DNA of 64,000 nt, from assembly GCF_029961155.1 (NCBI RefSeq), contig NZ_JASBRH010000004.1, positions 186,001 through 250,000 on the forward strand. Direction: 5' to 3'. Positions 9,479-18,383 of this stretch are shown in pieces; positions within the stretch are counted from its first letter, which is position 1; the number at the start of each line of letters is the position of its first letter. This stretch comes from Pontibacterium granulatum (GTDB lineage Bacteria; Pseudomonadota; Gammaproteobacteria; Pseudomonadales; Balneatricaceae). The notes below the pieces were generated by a model. It searched no databases. It saw nothing but the letters and a program-made list of their open reading frames with translations, and was not told the origin of the DNA. The translations under genes were made by a program, and so were the position numbers.

Positions 9479-10041
9479 TTAACGTCTTGGCAGTGCAAAA
9501 GAGAGGGAACAAGGTAGCACTGTAGAGGTGGGCTGCCCGTGTAATTCTGCAACTCGCGATATTGCGTTCTGCAGAGATTTTTTCAATGCCAGCAATTCCC
9601 AGAGGTATCGATTCGCTATCGCACCTTAGGGCTACATGAGAGCTACATGCTGAACGCTATAGTCATAGCCGGTTTCAAGCAGAGGTTGAACAACTGCCCG
9701 TACCCGAAATTTTAGATTGAATCAAAAATCAGTGACTGGTGTTGGTTTGCATTTAACCGTTCTCTCCTTTCCTAAGCCCGCTTATGTTGTTGAGTCCCCT
9801 ATATTCCGTCCAATCGCACCTACACTTAGGACAAAGCCTATCACCCGTTGCTAGACTGAATCGTCCAGCCTATCGTAGACAGTTGCTGTTTTGTGCTACT
9901 AAGCAAATGAGGGCTGATGTGCAGATTCTGTACGCATTGATATCTATTGATCTCGTATAAAACCCAACAATATGCGATTCTGAAGCTTTAGAAAGCCAAC
10001 ACTATCCACGATAAGTCACTATCATCCATGACGCTTCAAGT
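9479..10041. other. gene-poor stretch next to the tRNA-derived att site
   Basis: More than 500 bases without a credible gene. The sequence is AT-richer than the flanking genes and I see no repeat, RNA or strong promoter in it. It lies between the Crp/Fnr-type gene and the tRNA-Leu 3' fragment, where the end of an integrated element would be expected. Confidence 0.4.
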
Positions 10042-10098
10042 GATTCAAAATCCCCCGCCTTAACGGGTGTGCCGGTTCGAGTCCGGCCGCTGGTACCA
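10042..10098 (+). pseudogene. 3' fragment of a tRNA-Leu(CAA) gene, probable attachment site
   Basis: The segment runs from the anticodon loop to the CCA end of a class II tRNA. It shows the anticodon loop ttcaaaa with CAA, the 3' anticodon-stem strand atccc, a long variable arm (cccg-ccttaa-cggg), a perfect T arm (gccgg-ttcgagt-ccggc, 10071-10087), the 3' acceptor strand cgctggt and acca. The bases before it do not form a D arm or a 5' acceptor strand. Integrases that use tRNA genes leave exactly this kind of 3' duplicate at the far end of an island, while the intact tRNA is rebuilt at the other end. The intact copy is not in the window and would lie beyond the left edge. Confidence 0.8.
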
Positions 10099-10099
10099 C

Positions 10100-10119
10100 C
10101 TCTTCAAGCTTTTGAAGAG
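10100..10119 (+). terminator. hairpin behind the tRNA-Leu fragment
   Basis: An 8-bp perfect stem (ctcttcaa / ttgaagag) with a 4-base loop begins directly after the CCA end. It is probably the transcript terminator of the original tRNA gene, although only a few T residues follow, about 30 bases further on (cttttttt). Confidence 0.45.
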
Positions 10120-10216
10120 TGTCTTGTCCTGATATAGGTAGCCGCTTTTTTTGTGCCTGAATCTAGCCCCCGGTTACGGCTAGCGTCGACGGCTAATTCC
10201 TACCCTGCAATCTGGT

Positions 10217-11521
10217 CTATGATTTTTCGCCTACGATGGTAACTTCTCGTTGCGGGAAAGGAATTTCCACATTGTGCTCTTTCAAGGCATACCAGATCAT
10301 CAGCAGCAGATCACCGCCAACCCGATTCTCTCCGTCATCGATCCCCTCCATCCAGAACTCAATCAGCAGATCTATGCCAGATTCCCCAAACTGCTTAATC
10401 TCAGCATCCGGACGCTCTTCGATGGGGATATCGTCACCGCTTAGTACTTTGGGATGTTCTGCTACGACTTCTCGCAGCAACGGGAATAGCATTTCCAGAT
10501 CGGTGCTGTAGGCAACCTGAAATTCGATAGAATATCTCTGTTTCTTGTTTTTATGGGTCCAGTTTACAAAGGTACTGCTCATAAAACGCTCATTGGGGAC
10601 CATGATGTCTTTACCGTCATAGGTCTCTAGCGTGGTAGAGCGCATATTCAGCTCTCGAATAGTTCCCGTTTTGCCGTCTTCAAGCTCAATGTAGTCACCG
10701 ACCGTAAGGGAGCGGTCCAGGAGCAAAATAATTCCCGATATGAAGTTAGATGCAATGGACTGCAAACCAAAGCCAAGCCCGACACCTAAGGCCCCACCAA
10801 ACACGGCCAATGCAGTAAGGTTGATCCCCATCAGCTGTAGCAACAGGACAAAAATAACGATTGCCAGGACAACTTCAAACAACTTGGCAAACAGTTCACG
10901 GGTGCCTATATCGAGTTCTTCTTGCTTGCGGATTATCCGATTGCCCGCAGTCCGGAATAGCCGCCCCAGCCAAAAGAGCAGCGAACCGAAAACTAGCATC
11001 CGAAGAATGCCATACGCAGAAATTTTTATGTTCCCCGCCGTTATAGCGATTTCGTCAAGATACGTGGTTACAACGTCAAGCCAGTTGAAAATATGCAAAA
11101 CCGAGGCGGGAATCAGTATCCAGACGATCAGGGTTTTGAACAACTTGTTATGCACAAAGTGGGTAATAACGGAGTAGAGCAGAAAGACAACTGCGGCGCT
11201 CTGGCTGACTTTGACCAGTTGGCTTTCTGCAAAAAGGTGCTCACTGGCGTCTACTGTTAGCGCCAGAACAACGATAAGCAATAATGGAAACAGCAACGGT
11301 CTGGCTGAAAAGAGCCAGCCACGCAGTCCAACTAGAGGCCCAGGTGCCGGCTCTGCGCTGAAAATAGCACTGCGTTTCCGGATAACAGACCCAAGGCCAT
11401 ACGCCACCACAATAGCCAGAACAACCAACGCGAGCTGAGAATAAAAACCTGGGCTGTTGAGCCAACTGAGTAAAACACGTGCCAACTGATCGAACTGGGT
11501 CATTACATTTTCAACGCTCAT
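10217..11521 (-). CDS. MscS-family mechanosensitive channel
   Basis: MscS-type channels open on membrane tension and release solutes after hypo-osmotic shock. The 434-residue protein has five or six membrane segments in its first half, then the pore-lining helix and MscS core (ALGVGLGFGLQSIASNFISG, about 240-260), followed by the cytoplasmic beta domain and mixed alpha/beta cage (DGKDIMVPNERFMSSTFVNW). ATG 11521 is taken as start; a GTG lies two codons upstream. It is divergent from a second MscS-type gene at 12023, and the two proteins are only distantly alike outside the pore core. Confidence 0.9.
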   Translation of the reverse strand: MSVENVMTQFDQLARVLLSWLNSPGFYSQLALVVLAIVVAYGLGSVIRKRSAIFSAEPAPGPLVGLRGWLFSARPLLFPLLLIVVLALTVDASEHLFAESQLVKVSQSAAVVFLLYSVITHFVHNKLFKTLIVWILIPASVLHIFNWLDVVTTYLDEIAITAGNIKISAYGILRMLVFGSLLFWLGRLFRTAGNRIIRKQEELDIGTRELFAKLFEVVLAIVIFVLLLQLMGINLTALAVFGGALGVGLGFGLQSIASNFISGIILLLDRSLTVGDYIELEDGKTGTIRELNMRSTTLETYDGKDIMVPNERFMSSTFVNWTHKNKKQRYSIEFQVAYSTDLEMLFPLLREVVAEHPKVLSGDDIPIEERPDAEIKQFGESGIDLLIEFWMEGIDDGENRVGGDLLLMIWYALKEHNVEIPFPQREVTIVGEKS

Positions 11522-12022
11522 AACCACATCCGTATTCTGCGAGAGCGGTCATTTTTGGACTTTCAAACAGACACTTCGATCTGAGATAAAAGCCCGCAAC
11601 AACCACGTCAATACAACGAGATATTGCTGCCAATCCTAACAGTGCTAAAAGACTGGAATCACGTACTACGTATACGTGGAGGCCACTTTTCCTTGGCCTC
11701 TTAAGCTTGAGTTTGAGTATGGCCCATAAGATCGCCCAGCGCGCTTCATACATAGCCCCATGAATTTGGGTTTGCCAGGACCCTAAGTGTAGTAAACAAC
11801 TATCCGGTTCACTAAACCAAGCTACTCTGGCGCCCTCGGAAACAGGTCACATACGACCTTGAGAACACTTTTTCTGCAACTTCCGTCTAGACTGCACCTA
11901 TTGGTAAACATTGGCTCATGCCATTTTTACGCACGCAGTACAGGGCTGTTTGGTGGCAAAACCGGTCAAAGAGGGTTCTACGAACCACCAGCAGGCCCGG
12001 CAAGGATGGAGGAGCACTGAGC
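11522..12022. other. intergenic region between two divergent mscS genes
   Basis: About 500 bases without a supported gene. Short open frames occur but have no codon bias or ribosome binding sites. A short inverted repeat (gaggccac / cttggcctc, about 11680-11700) is visible. Promoters for both channel genes should lie here; none is clear enough to place. Confidence 0.4.
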
Positions 12023-13345
12023 ATGACAAGCTTGCTCGACAGTATCGATCTGGCCCACTGGCTGGAATGGGCTGAACACTGGATAGAGAGCCGTGTGCTG
12101 GTAGCTGACATTCTGGCGCAACTCGTGCTGATCGCCCTGCTAGGGGGATTGTCGCTGGTACTTACCCCCCGCATCAGGAAGGCGGCAGAAGTCCAAAGAA
12201 CAAAACGTGCACCCGCATTCCAGGGACTGTTTGCCGCAGTTGAGTCGGTCGCATTTCCACTTAGCTGGTTGATACTGCTGTGGCTGGCAGTATTGATCGT
12301 CAGCAGCGCCAACTGGTCAAACAACCTCCTGGTGATCTCCGTCAGCCTGCTGAGCGCCTGGACCTTAATCAAAGCGCTGTCATTACAGATTCAAAACCAG
12401 GCGCTGGCCAGCTTGCTGGCTGTTTGTGCCTGGACCATCGCGGCGCTGAATATTCTGGACCTACTGGAACCAACCACTGCGCTACTCGACAGTGCCGCGA
12501 TCACGCTGGGCGAAACGCACTTCTCGCTGCTTTCGGTCATCAAGGCGATCATCGCACTGAGCCTGCTGCTCTGGATGGCCACAGCGGCATCCGCAGTATT
12601 CGAGCAACGGATCAGGCGCATTACCAGTATCACGCCGTCGGTACAGGTGCTGTTTGCCAAGTTGCTGAAGATTGCTTTAGTGACTGTCGCGGTACTGGCC
12701 GGCCTCAGCAGTGTGGGAATCGATCTAACCGCTTTTACGGTGGTAGGCGGGGCTATCGGCGTGGGACTGGGTTTCGGACTGCAGAAGATATTTGCCAACC
12801 TGGTCAGCGGTATCATCCTCTTGCTGGACAAATCGATCAAACCCGGTGATGTAATCACCGTCGGCACGACCTATGGTGCCGTCAACTCACTGGGCGCACG
12901 CTATGTCTCGGTATTGACCCGTGACGGTATCGAGCACCTGATACCCAACGAAGAGGTGATTACCCAGCGGGTTGAGAACTGGTCACACAGCGATAGTCTG
13001 ATACGGTTACGCAAGCTCATCGGCGTGCATTACAAGTCCGACGTACGCAAGGCGATGCAGCTTTGCCTCGATGCGGCAAACGACACACCACGCGTGCTGA
13101 GTGATCCACCACCCGTCTGTCTGGTGCGTGATTTCGGCGATAGTGCGGTGAATCTGGAATTACGCTTCTGGATTGGCGACCCCCATAATGGTCGCGCCAG
13201 TGTCATCAGCGATATCATGCTCAATATCTGGGATCAATTTCATGAACATGGCATAGAGATTCCTTATCCGCAGCGCGATGTACACCTTTATCCCCTGCAA
13301 CATAAAGACACCGGGACGGAAGCCGAAACATTGCCACCCACATGA
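12023..13345 (+). CDS. MscS-family mechanosensitive channel (second)
   Basis: A 440-residue small-conductance channel homologue. ATG 12023 is chosen because GGAGG lies ten bases upstream; the frame is open further upstream but without support. About five membrane segments are followed by the MscS pore core (GVGLGFGLQKIFANLVSGII) and the C-terminal cytoplasmic domain (TRDGIEHLIPNEEVITQRVENW). The C-terminus ends with the usual FHEHGIEIPYPQRDVHLY segment. Together with the divergent mscS and the two nhaA genes it gives this region an osmotic and sodium-stress theme. Confidence 0.9.
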   Translation: MTSLLDSIDLAHWLEWAEHWIESRVLVADILAQLVLIALLGGLSLVLTPRIRKAAEVQRTKRAPAFQGLFAAVESVAFPLSWLILLWLAVLIVSSANWSNNLLVISVSLLSAWTLIKALSLQIQNQALASLLAVCAWTIAALNILDLLEPTTALLDSAAITLGETHFSLLSVIKAIIALSLLLWMATAASAVFEQRIRRITSITPSVQVLFAKLLKIALVTVAVLAGLSSVGIDLTAFTVVGGAIGVGLGFGLQKIFANLVSGIILLLDKSIKPGDVITVGTTYGAVNSLGARYVSVLTRDGIEHLIPNEEVITQRVENWSHSDSLIRLRKLIGVHYKSDVRKAMQLCLDAANDTPRVLSDPPPVCLVRDFGDSAVNLELRFWIGDPHNGRASVISDIMLNIWDQFHEHGIEIPYPQRDVHLYPLQHKDTGTEAETLPPT

Positions 13346-13524
13346 GATCGGTCAGCACTGCTTCAGCATATGGTACAGCTTGCGAGCACCCTGGCGAGGC
13401 ATGCTCCGCCGCAAATCCAGGATTATTGCTTCACAAGCACCAACGCCAGGAGCCTCGCCAGCCGACGCAGGACCTGCTGATAGATAGCCTGTCAACGTTA
13501 TTCAGGACGGGACAGTGGACACCA

Positions 13525-13556
13525 CAAAAAAGCCCCGCTCATAGAGCAGGGCTTTC
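13525..13556 (-). terminator. rho-independent terminator of nhaA (second copy)
   Basis: Read on the minus strand, agccctgctc-tatg-agcggggct forms a stable stem and is followed by six T residues. It lies 50-80 bases after the nhaA stop. Confidence 0.8.
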
Positions 13557-13605
13557 GCATTCCAGGCCCAGGCACTCATTTAAGAGCCACCATACGCCTC
13601 ATCCC

Positions 13606-15036
13606 TTAGGTACGGGCAGGCTTAGGCGCGTCCTCTGTCGGCTTAGCGTCCTCCGCCTCAACTTCAGGTGTTTTCACCTGCTTTTTGGTCATCATGTACA
13701 ACCAGGTAAAGCCGATCAAGCCAGACACCAAGGACGCGAACAGGATACCTGTTTTCGCCATGAGCAGATCATGTGGTGAGCCTGCAAAGCCAAGCTCAGC
13801 AATGAAGATCGACATGGTAAAACCAATACCGCCCATGAACGCCACACCAACGATGTGGTTAAAATTCAGGTCCGCAGGCAGTTTACATATACCCATCTTC
13901 ACTGCGATCCAGCTCAACCCAGCAATACCAATCAGCTTACCGGCCACCAGGCCAAAAATAACACCCAAGGCAACCGAATTGGTCAGTACGTCACCAAAAC
14001 TTCCAAACTCAATCGGCACACCGGCATTAGCCAGCGCAAAAATCGGGATTACGATGTAAGCGGATGGTAGGTGCAGCGCATGCTCCAGCTGCTGTGCAGG
14101 CGCCTGAGCCAGGTTTACACCTTCCCCCAGGTGATGCACACGGGAGCGCAGCTCATCGTTCACCATGATGTTTTCGTTGCGCTTATACGCCTCCTTGATT
14201 TGCTCAAGGGTCATCTTCATCTGGCAGATGAAACGTTTTGGATCATACTTCGGCTTCATCGGCATGGTAAATGCCAGCATCACCCCCGCAAGCGTTGCGT
14301 GCACCCCACTCTTTAGCATCGCAATCCATAGGATGGCGCCGATAAACAGGTAAGGAGACTGGCGGCGAATCCCTCCCATGTTAAAGCTAACCAGGATCGC
14401 CACACACAATGCTGCAATAGCCATGGCGCCCATGTTCAGGCTTTCGGTATAGAACAGCGCAATGACAACAACGGCACCCAGGTCATCCACGATAGCCAGC
14501 GCCACAAGGAACAGCAGCAGGCTGGCAGGCACGCGACTTCCCAGCAGAGCCAGCGCCCCCAGGGCGAACGCGATATCGGTGGCCATTGGGATACCCCAAC
14601 CCACAACCGTAGGGCTGCCCGCGTTGATACCCATATAAATCAATGCAGGAACAAGCATCCCGCCTACAGCGGCAATGATCGGTAACAGCGCTTGCTTGAC
14701 GTCGGACAACTCGCCAACGAGCAGCTCGCGCTTAAGTTCCAGGCCTACAACCAGGAAGAAGATCGCCATCAGGCCATCATTAATCCAGTGATGCAGTGTT
14801 TTAGAAAGCTGGAAGCCTTCTACGCCAATTGTGAAATACAGTTGGAAGAAGTGATGGTATTGTTCGTAGAAACCAGTGTTGGCAATCACCAGCGCCGCTA
14901 CTGCACACATCATCAGCAACACACCACTGGTAGTCTGACGGTGTATGAACTCTTCAAGCGGTGAAAGAACGCTGCTAAACGCCTTTTCCCACGGCGCTAT
15001 ATACTCTTTGCCCTTAACTCTGCGTTTCGGTCTCAT
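13606..15036 (-). CDS. nhaA: Na+/H+ antiporter NhaA (second copy)
   Basis: A 476-residue Na+/H+ antiporter of the inner membrane. ATG 15036 is preferred since GGAG lies six bases upstream; a TTG four codons earlier is also in frame. Signatures are ATDIAFALGALALLG and the aspartate pair in ALAIVDDLGAVVV. A hydrophilic segment of about 40 residues (near 275-320, LEQIKEAYKRNENIMVNDE) sits between the transmembrane halves, and the C-terminus carries an acidic, proline-rich tail (VEAEDAKPTEDAPKP). The protein is well diverged from the copy at 361-1722, so the pair is not a recent duplication. It lies on the core side of the tRNA fragment and is probably the resident antiporter. Confidence 0.93.
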   Translation of the reverse strand: MRPKRRVKGKEYIAPWEKAFSSVLSPLEEFIHRQTTSGVLLMMCAVAALVIANTGFYEQYHHFFQLYFTIGVEGFQLSKTLHHWINDGLMAIFFLVVGLELKRELLVGELSDVKQALLPIIAAVGGMLVPALIYMGINAGSPTVVGWGIPMATDIAFALGALALLGSRVPASLLLFLVALAIVDDLGAVVVIALFYTESLNMGAMAIAALCVAILVSFNMGGIRRQSPYLFIGAILWIAMLKSGVHATLAGVMLAFTMPMKPKYDPKRFICQMKMTLEQIKEAYKRNENIMVNDELRSRVHHLGEGVNLAQAPAQQLEHALHLPSAYIVIPIFALANAGVPIEFGSFGDVLTNSVALGVIFGLVAGKLIGIAGLSWIAVKMGICKLPADLNFNHIVGVAFMGGIGFTMSIFIAELGFAGSPHDLLMAKTGILFASLVSGLIGFTWLYMMTKKQVKTPEVEAEDAKPTEDAPKPART

Positions 15037-15585
15037 CTTATGCTCCAATCACAATCTCTGATTCGCACGACTAAAAACATCGTTCGGACGAACCAACCAG
15101 CAAAATCCGCAACCACTATGGGGACCAATTTGGCTAACTGATTACCGCCGACTAAAGTCTTAGACGCGCCACTCTATCAGAATTCTCAATGGGGATTACA
15201 TACTCATAACGACAAAACATCTGTTACGCATTGTCTGAACTATAAGTAACTGTGGTAAATGATTTAATGCCTCTACAGCGACACGTGCGGGCACTTCATC
15301 AGAGAAGAATACCTGCAAAAAGTTCGCCAACAAGCGCGTTAAACACACTAAACAGAAACCCGAGCCTCATCCTTACTCGTCATCAAATCAACGGGCTTTC
15401 GCCATCTGTAACACGTACCCCAGCCTGAAAAGCTTCGGTAAAGCCTTTACAAGACATTGTCCTTGCACGTCAAAACGGGGCCAGAGGTGTTCTTGTGAAA
15501 CACCCCTGCAACACGAAAATGTGTACAGCCTGCGTCGCAAGCATGACTGTTTTCACATGCTGCAACGCAATGGCCGTAACTTATA
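15037..15585. other. intergenic region between nhaA and purK
   Basis: About 550 bases without a credible gene. An imperfect inverted repeat at about 15530-15568 (gcgtcgcaagcatg / catgctgcaacgc), just after purK on the minus strand, may act as the purEK transcript end. A shorter one (ggtgttcttgtgaaacacc, about 15486-15504) lies further on. Both are weak. Confidence 0.35.
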
Positions 15586-16695
15586 TCACACGGAATCAGG
15601 ACCGTACAAATCCTGCTTAATACTATTGAGTTGGTCCAGAAGTTGGGCGCGATCATCACTCCAAAGGTTTAGATGACCCACTTTTCGACCAGGGCGGAGG
15701 GACTTGTTGTACTGGTGAACCTGAACGTTGCTCAGGCTTTGCTGCTCTTTAGTTGGGCGGCACCCCAACAGGTTAACCATGCCCACACACTGGCTTGGCT
15801 GGGTGTTCCCCAGGCCCAGCGAGGTGATTGCACGCAGGTGGTTTTCAAACTGAGAGCTTACGTTCAGTGCTTGGGTCCAGTGTCCGCTGTTGTGCACGCG
15901 TGGCGCAAGCTCATTCACCACCAAACCGTCATCGGTAACAAACAGCTCAATCGCCAACACGCCCACGTAGTCCATTGCTTCCAGCACTTTACGGCCAATC
16001 TCTTCGGCCTGCTCCGCCAGCTCCGGTGAAGGCAGTTCAGCCGGGACGATGGAGGTCAGTAGAATGCCATTGCTGTGGTAGTTTTCGGTCAGTGGATAAA
16101 ACGCCACTTCGCCTTCGGTGTTGCGTGCAGCCACCAGAGACACTTCACGCTCGAACTTCACCAGCCCTTCAATCACCAGCTCAGGGCGGCTATCCAGTGC
16201 CATCAGCTCTGCAAAGTCTTCTTCTGTGCGGAGCATCCACTGGCCGTAGCCGTCGTACCCCTCTTCACAGGTCTTCACCAGCACCGGGAAGCCCATTTCT
16301 GCGACACCCTGGCGCAGTTCGTCATCGTTCGCAGCCAGCTTGAACGGTGCTGTCGGAATGCCAAGACCGTTGAGGAAACGCTTTTCGCGACCACGGTGCT
16401 GGCAAATTTTCACAGCGTCTGGACTTGGGCACACGGCGCAGAATGGCTGAAATGCTTTCAGCAGTTCTACGTCCAGGTGCTCGCGTTCCACGGTCACCAC
16501 GTCAGGTTTGCCCATTGCTTCGTAAATCTCTTCCATGCTCTGCTCAGGCTGGAATTCAACAATGGTTCCCAATCCTTCTACGCAGCCGCGGTTCTCGCCC
16601 GGCATCGCCAGGAACGAGAAGCGATATCCCATAGGCCAACCGGCAAGTGCAAGCATTCGAGCAAGTTGCCCGCACCCAACGACAGCTACGTTCAT
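15586..16695 (-). CDS. purK: N5-carboxyaminoimidazole ribonucleotide synthase PurK
   Basis: PurK is the ATP-dependent carboxylase that converts AIR and bicarbonate to N5-CAIR in de novo purine synthesis. The 369-residue protein has the ATP-grasp fold: a Rossmann-like start ([19 protein letters not shown]), the ATP-binding core with FPVLVKTCEEGYDGYGQ, and the metal-binding region NELAPRVHNSGHW. It overlaps the last base of purE, the usual purEK arrangement, so the two are translated together. Confidence 0.96.
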   Translation of the reverse strand: MNVAVVGCGQLARMLALAGWPMGYRFSFLAMPGENRGCVEGLGTIVEFQPEQSMEEIYEAMGKPDVVTVEREHLDVELLKAFQPFCAVCPSPDAVKICQHRGREKRFLNGLGIPTAPFKLAANDDELRQGVAEMGFPVLVKTCEEGYDGYGQWMLRTEEDFAELMALDSRPELVIEGLVKFEREVSLVAARNTEGEVAFYPLTENYHSNGILLTSIVPAELPSPELAEQAEEIGRKVLEAMDYVGVLAIELFVTDDGLVVNELAPRVHNSGHWTQALNVSSQFENHLRAITSLGLGNTQPSQCVGMVNLLGCRPTKEQQSLSNVQVHQYNKSLRPGRKVGHLNLWSDDRAQLLDQLNSIKQDLYGPDSV

Positions 16696-17177
16696 TATTC
16701 GACCTCCACAGGCACATTGTCGGTCTGGTTCTTACGCCATTCCTGCAGGCGCTGGCTCAGCGCTTCGTCTTTCAGCGCCAGCATCTGTGCGGCCATCAGA
16801 CCTGCGTTGTAGGCACCGGCTTCGCCGATCGCCTGACAGGCAACCGCAACGCCTTTTGGCATCTGCACCATAGACAGCAGGCTGTCCATACCTTTGAGGT
16901 TTTTGCTTGCTACAGGCACAGCGATCACAGGCAGGTGAGTCATAGACGCCGCCATACCCGCCAGGTGAGCAGCACCGCCCGCACCGGCGATGATCACTTC
17001 CACACCACGGGTGTGCGCTTCAGTCGCGAACTCAAACAGACGCTCTGGCGTACGGTGAGCGGATACAACCTGGGTGTCGAATTCTACACCCAGCTCGCTC
17101 AGTGGTTTGGTTGCGTTTTTCATGGTTTCCCAATCGGAGCGAGAACCCATAATGATGCTGACTTGTGCTGTGCCCAT
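16695..17177 (-). CDS. purE: N5-carboxyaminoimidazole ribonucleotide mutase PurE
   Basis: PurE moves the carboxyl group of N5-CAIR to give CAIR. The 160-residue class I enzyme begins with the phosphate-binding [12 protein letters not shown] and contains [27 protein letters not shown] and LPVIAVPV, all diagnostic for the family. It heads the purEK operon. A C-terminal tail of acidic residues (NVPVEVE) reaches the purK start. Confidence 0.96.
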   Translation of the reverse strand: MGTAQVSIIMGSRSDWETMKNATKPLSELGVEFDTQVVSAHRTPERLFEFATEAHTRGVEVIIAGAGGAAHLAGMAASMTHLPVIAVPVASKNLKGMDSLLSMVQMPKGVAVACQAIGEAGAYNAGLMAAQMLALKDEALSQRLQEWRKNQTDNVPVEVE

Positions 17178-17631
17178 CGAATATATACCTATTGCTTAGC
17201 AGCTGGCCGCGCCTGGCAGAAAGGGGCGGGGCCACGTTATTAAATCCTAAATGCGAATTATGCACGCAGACGAGATAGATAAAAATCGATATTAGCTGCA
17301 TTCGCCATAGATACACCGATAGTTAGCCATCTCATGCAGGCCTGAAGACGGCAAAGAAAGCCGTATTCAGAATGCTGTAGTTGCCGCTCCCCCAACTCGG
17401 TGAGATGCGGCCTGCCGAACATCATCACGACGCCAGATTTAAAGATCTAAAACACCGTTTCGCCCAGCGCGTATATAGTAACAAAATTCAGGATTAACTG
17501 CGCCTGCCTGCGACCACTCTGTTCGTAATGGCGCCAGATGTAACCTCACAAATTGTCATGAAGCGTCTATCCAGCTGAAATACAGGCAATTAATTGGGGC
17601 AGCACCCTACCTCGCAGCCCCAAAACAGGGC
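17178..17631. other. intergenic region upstream of purE
   Basis: About 450 bases between purE and the truncated cysteine-synthase remnant. No gene is supported. A sequence on the minus strand near 17450 (gggcgaaacggtgtttt) has faint similarity to a PurR box but too many mismatches to call. Confidence 0.35.
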
Positions 17632-17972
17632 TCAGAACAGCGCATCCAACTGGTCAATATAGGGCTGAACATCCCCAATCTGTTTCTCAACCCAAGCCGG
17701 ATTGAAGTAGGTATCCAGATAGCGCTCGCCACTGTCACACATCAGGGTAACAATTGATCCGCTTTCGCCCCTCGACTGCATCCCTCTGGCGACCTGCAAT
17801 ACACCCCATAGGTTGGTGCCAGTGGACGCCCCCGCCTTACGGCCGGTTTTCTGCTCCAACCAGAGAATCGTGGCTATACTGGCGGCATCAGCCACCTTCA
17901 TCATTGTATCGATCACATCCGGCTGGAAGGATGCCTCCACCTGCGAACGTCCAATGCCTTCAATCCGGCTGC
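17632..17972 (-). pseudogene. 3' remnant of a PLP-dependent cysteine synthase-like gene
   Basis: The last roughly 112 residues of a cysteine synthase/cystathionine beta-synthase-type enzyme are intact, from SRIEGIGRSQVEASFQPDVI through KAGASTGTNLWGVLQVA and IVTLMCDSGERYLDTYF to the stop. In this family the N-terminal part carries the PLP lysine and about 240 residues should precede this point. Instead the sequence breaks at about 17972 and continues as antisense of an Lrp-type gene. The open frame runs on to about 18105 only because that antisense strand lacks stops. The remnant cannot bind PLP and is non-functional. Confidence 0.85.
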
Positions 17973-18339
17973 CAGCACTGCCTGCTGGAAACGGATCAAG
18001 CGCCTGGAAGACGAAGGCATTATCAAGGCCCGGGTGGCATTGCTGGACGGCACCAAGATCCAGCGGGGCATTTCGGTGTTTGTGCATATCAAAACCCAGC
18101 ACCACGACTCCGCCTGGCTGAAAACCTTTGCCGCACGGGTGATCTGTTTTGACGAGGTGGTGGAGTGCTACCGCATGTCCGGCGAGTGGGACTACCTTTT
18201 GCGGGTGGTGGTAAAGGATATCGAAACCTTCGACGTGTTCTATAAGAAACTGATTAACGACATCGACGGCCTCTCAAACGTGACCTCCAGCTTTGCCATG
18301 GAAGAGATCAAGTACACGACCAAGCTGCCGGTGATGTAA
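17973..18339 (+). pseudogene. 3' remnant of an Lrp/AsnC-family regulator
   Basis: Reading from about 17974, the plus strand encodes the end of the Lrp helix-turn-helix (STACWKRIKRLEDEGIIKA) followed by a complete RAM effector domain (HIKTQHHDSAWLKTFAARV to KYTTKLPVM). The first 30 or so residues, including the start codon and the first part of the HTH, are missing. An internal ATG at 18034 could only give the effector domain. Lrp genes are commonly divergent from the cysteine-synthase-like gene they control, so a single deletion that removed both 5' ends and their shared promoter explains the junction. Confidence 0.85.
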
Positions 18340-18351
18340 AAGATACAATCA

Positions 18352-18373
18352 GGGCCGTCGTTAGCAACGGCCC
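18352..18373. terminator. hairpin between convergent lrp remnant and sulfatase operon
   Basis: A 7-bp GC-rich stem (gggccgt / acggccc) with an 8-base loop lies between the two convergent ends. No strong T run follows on either strand, so termination efficiency is uncertain. Confidence 0.45.
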
Positions 18374-18383
18374 CAAAAGCGCC

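Noticed and set aside
10021-10098. complete functional tRNA-Leu
   Set aside because: The bases upstream (gacgcttcaag) give only a chance-like D-arm fragment and no 5' acceptor strand pairing with cgctggt.
11511-11753. 80-codon open frame before mscS
   Set aside because: No ribosome site, no family match and it overlaps the mscS start region.
17440-17470. PurR operator upstream of purE
   Set aside because: Similarity to the PurR box is too weak and it lies far (about 280 bases) from the start.
17632-18105. 157-codon frame as one intact gene
   Set aside because: Only the last 112 codons match a cysteine synthase; the first 45 are antisense of the Lrp remnant.
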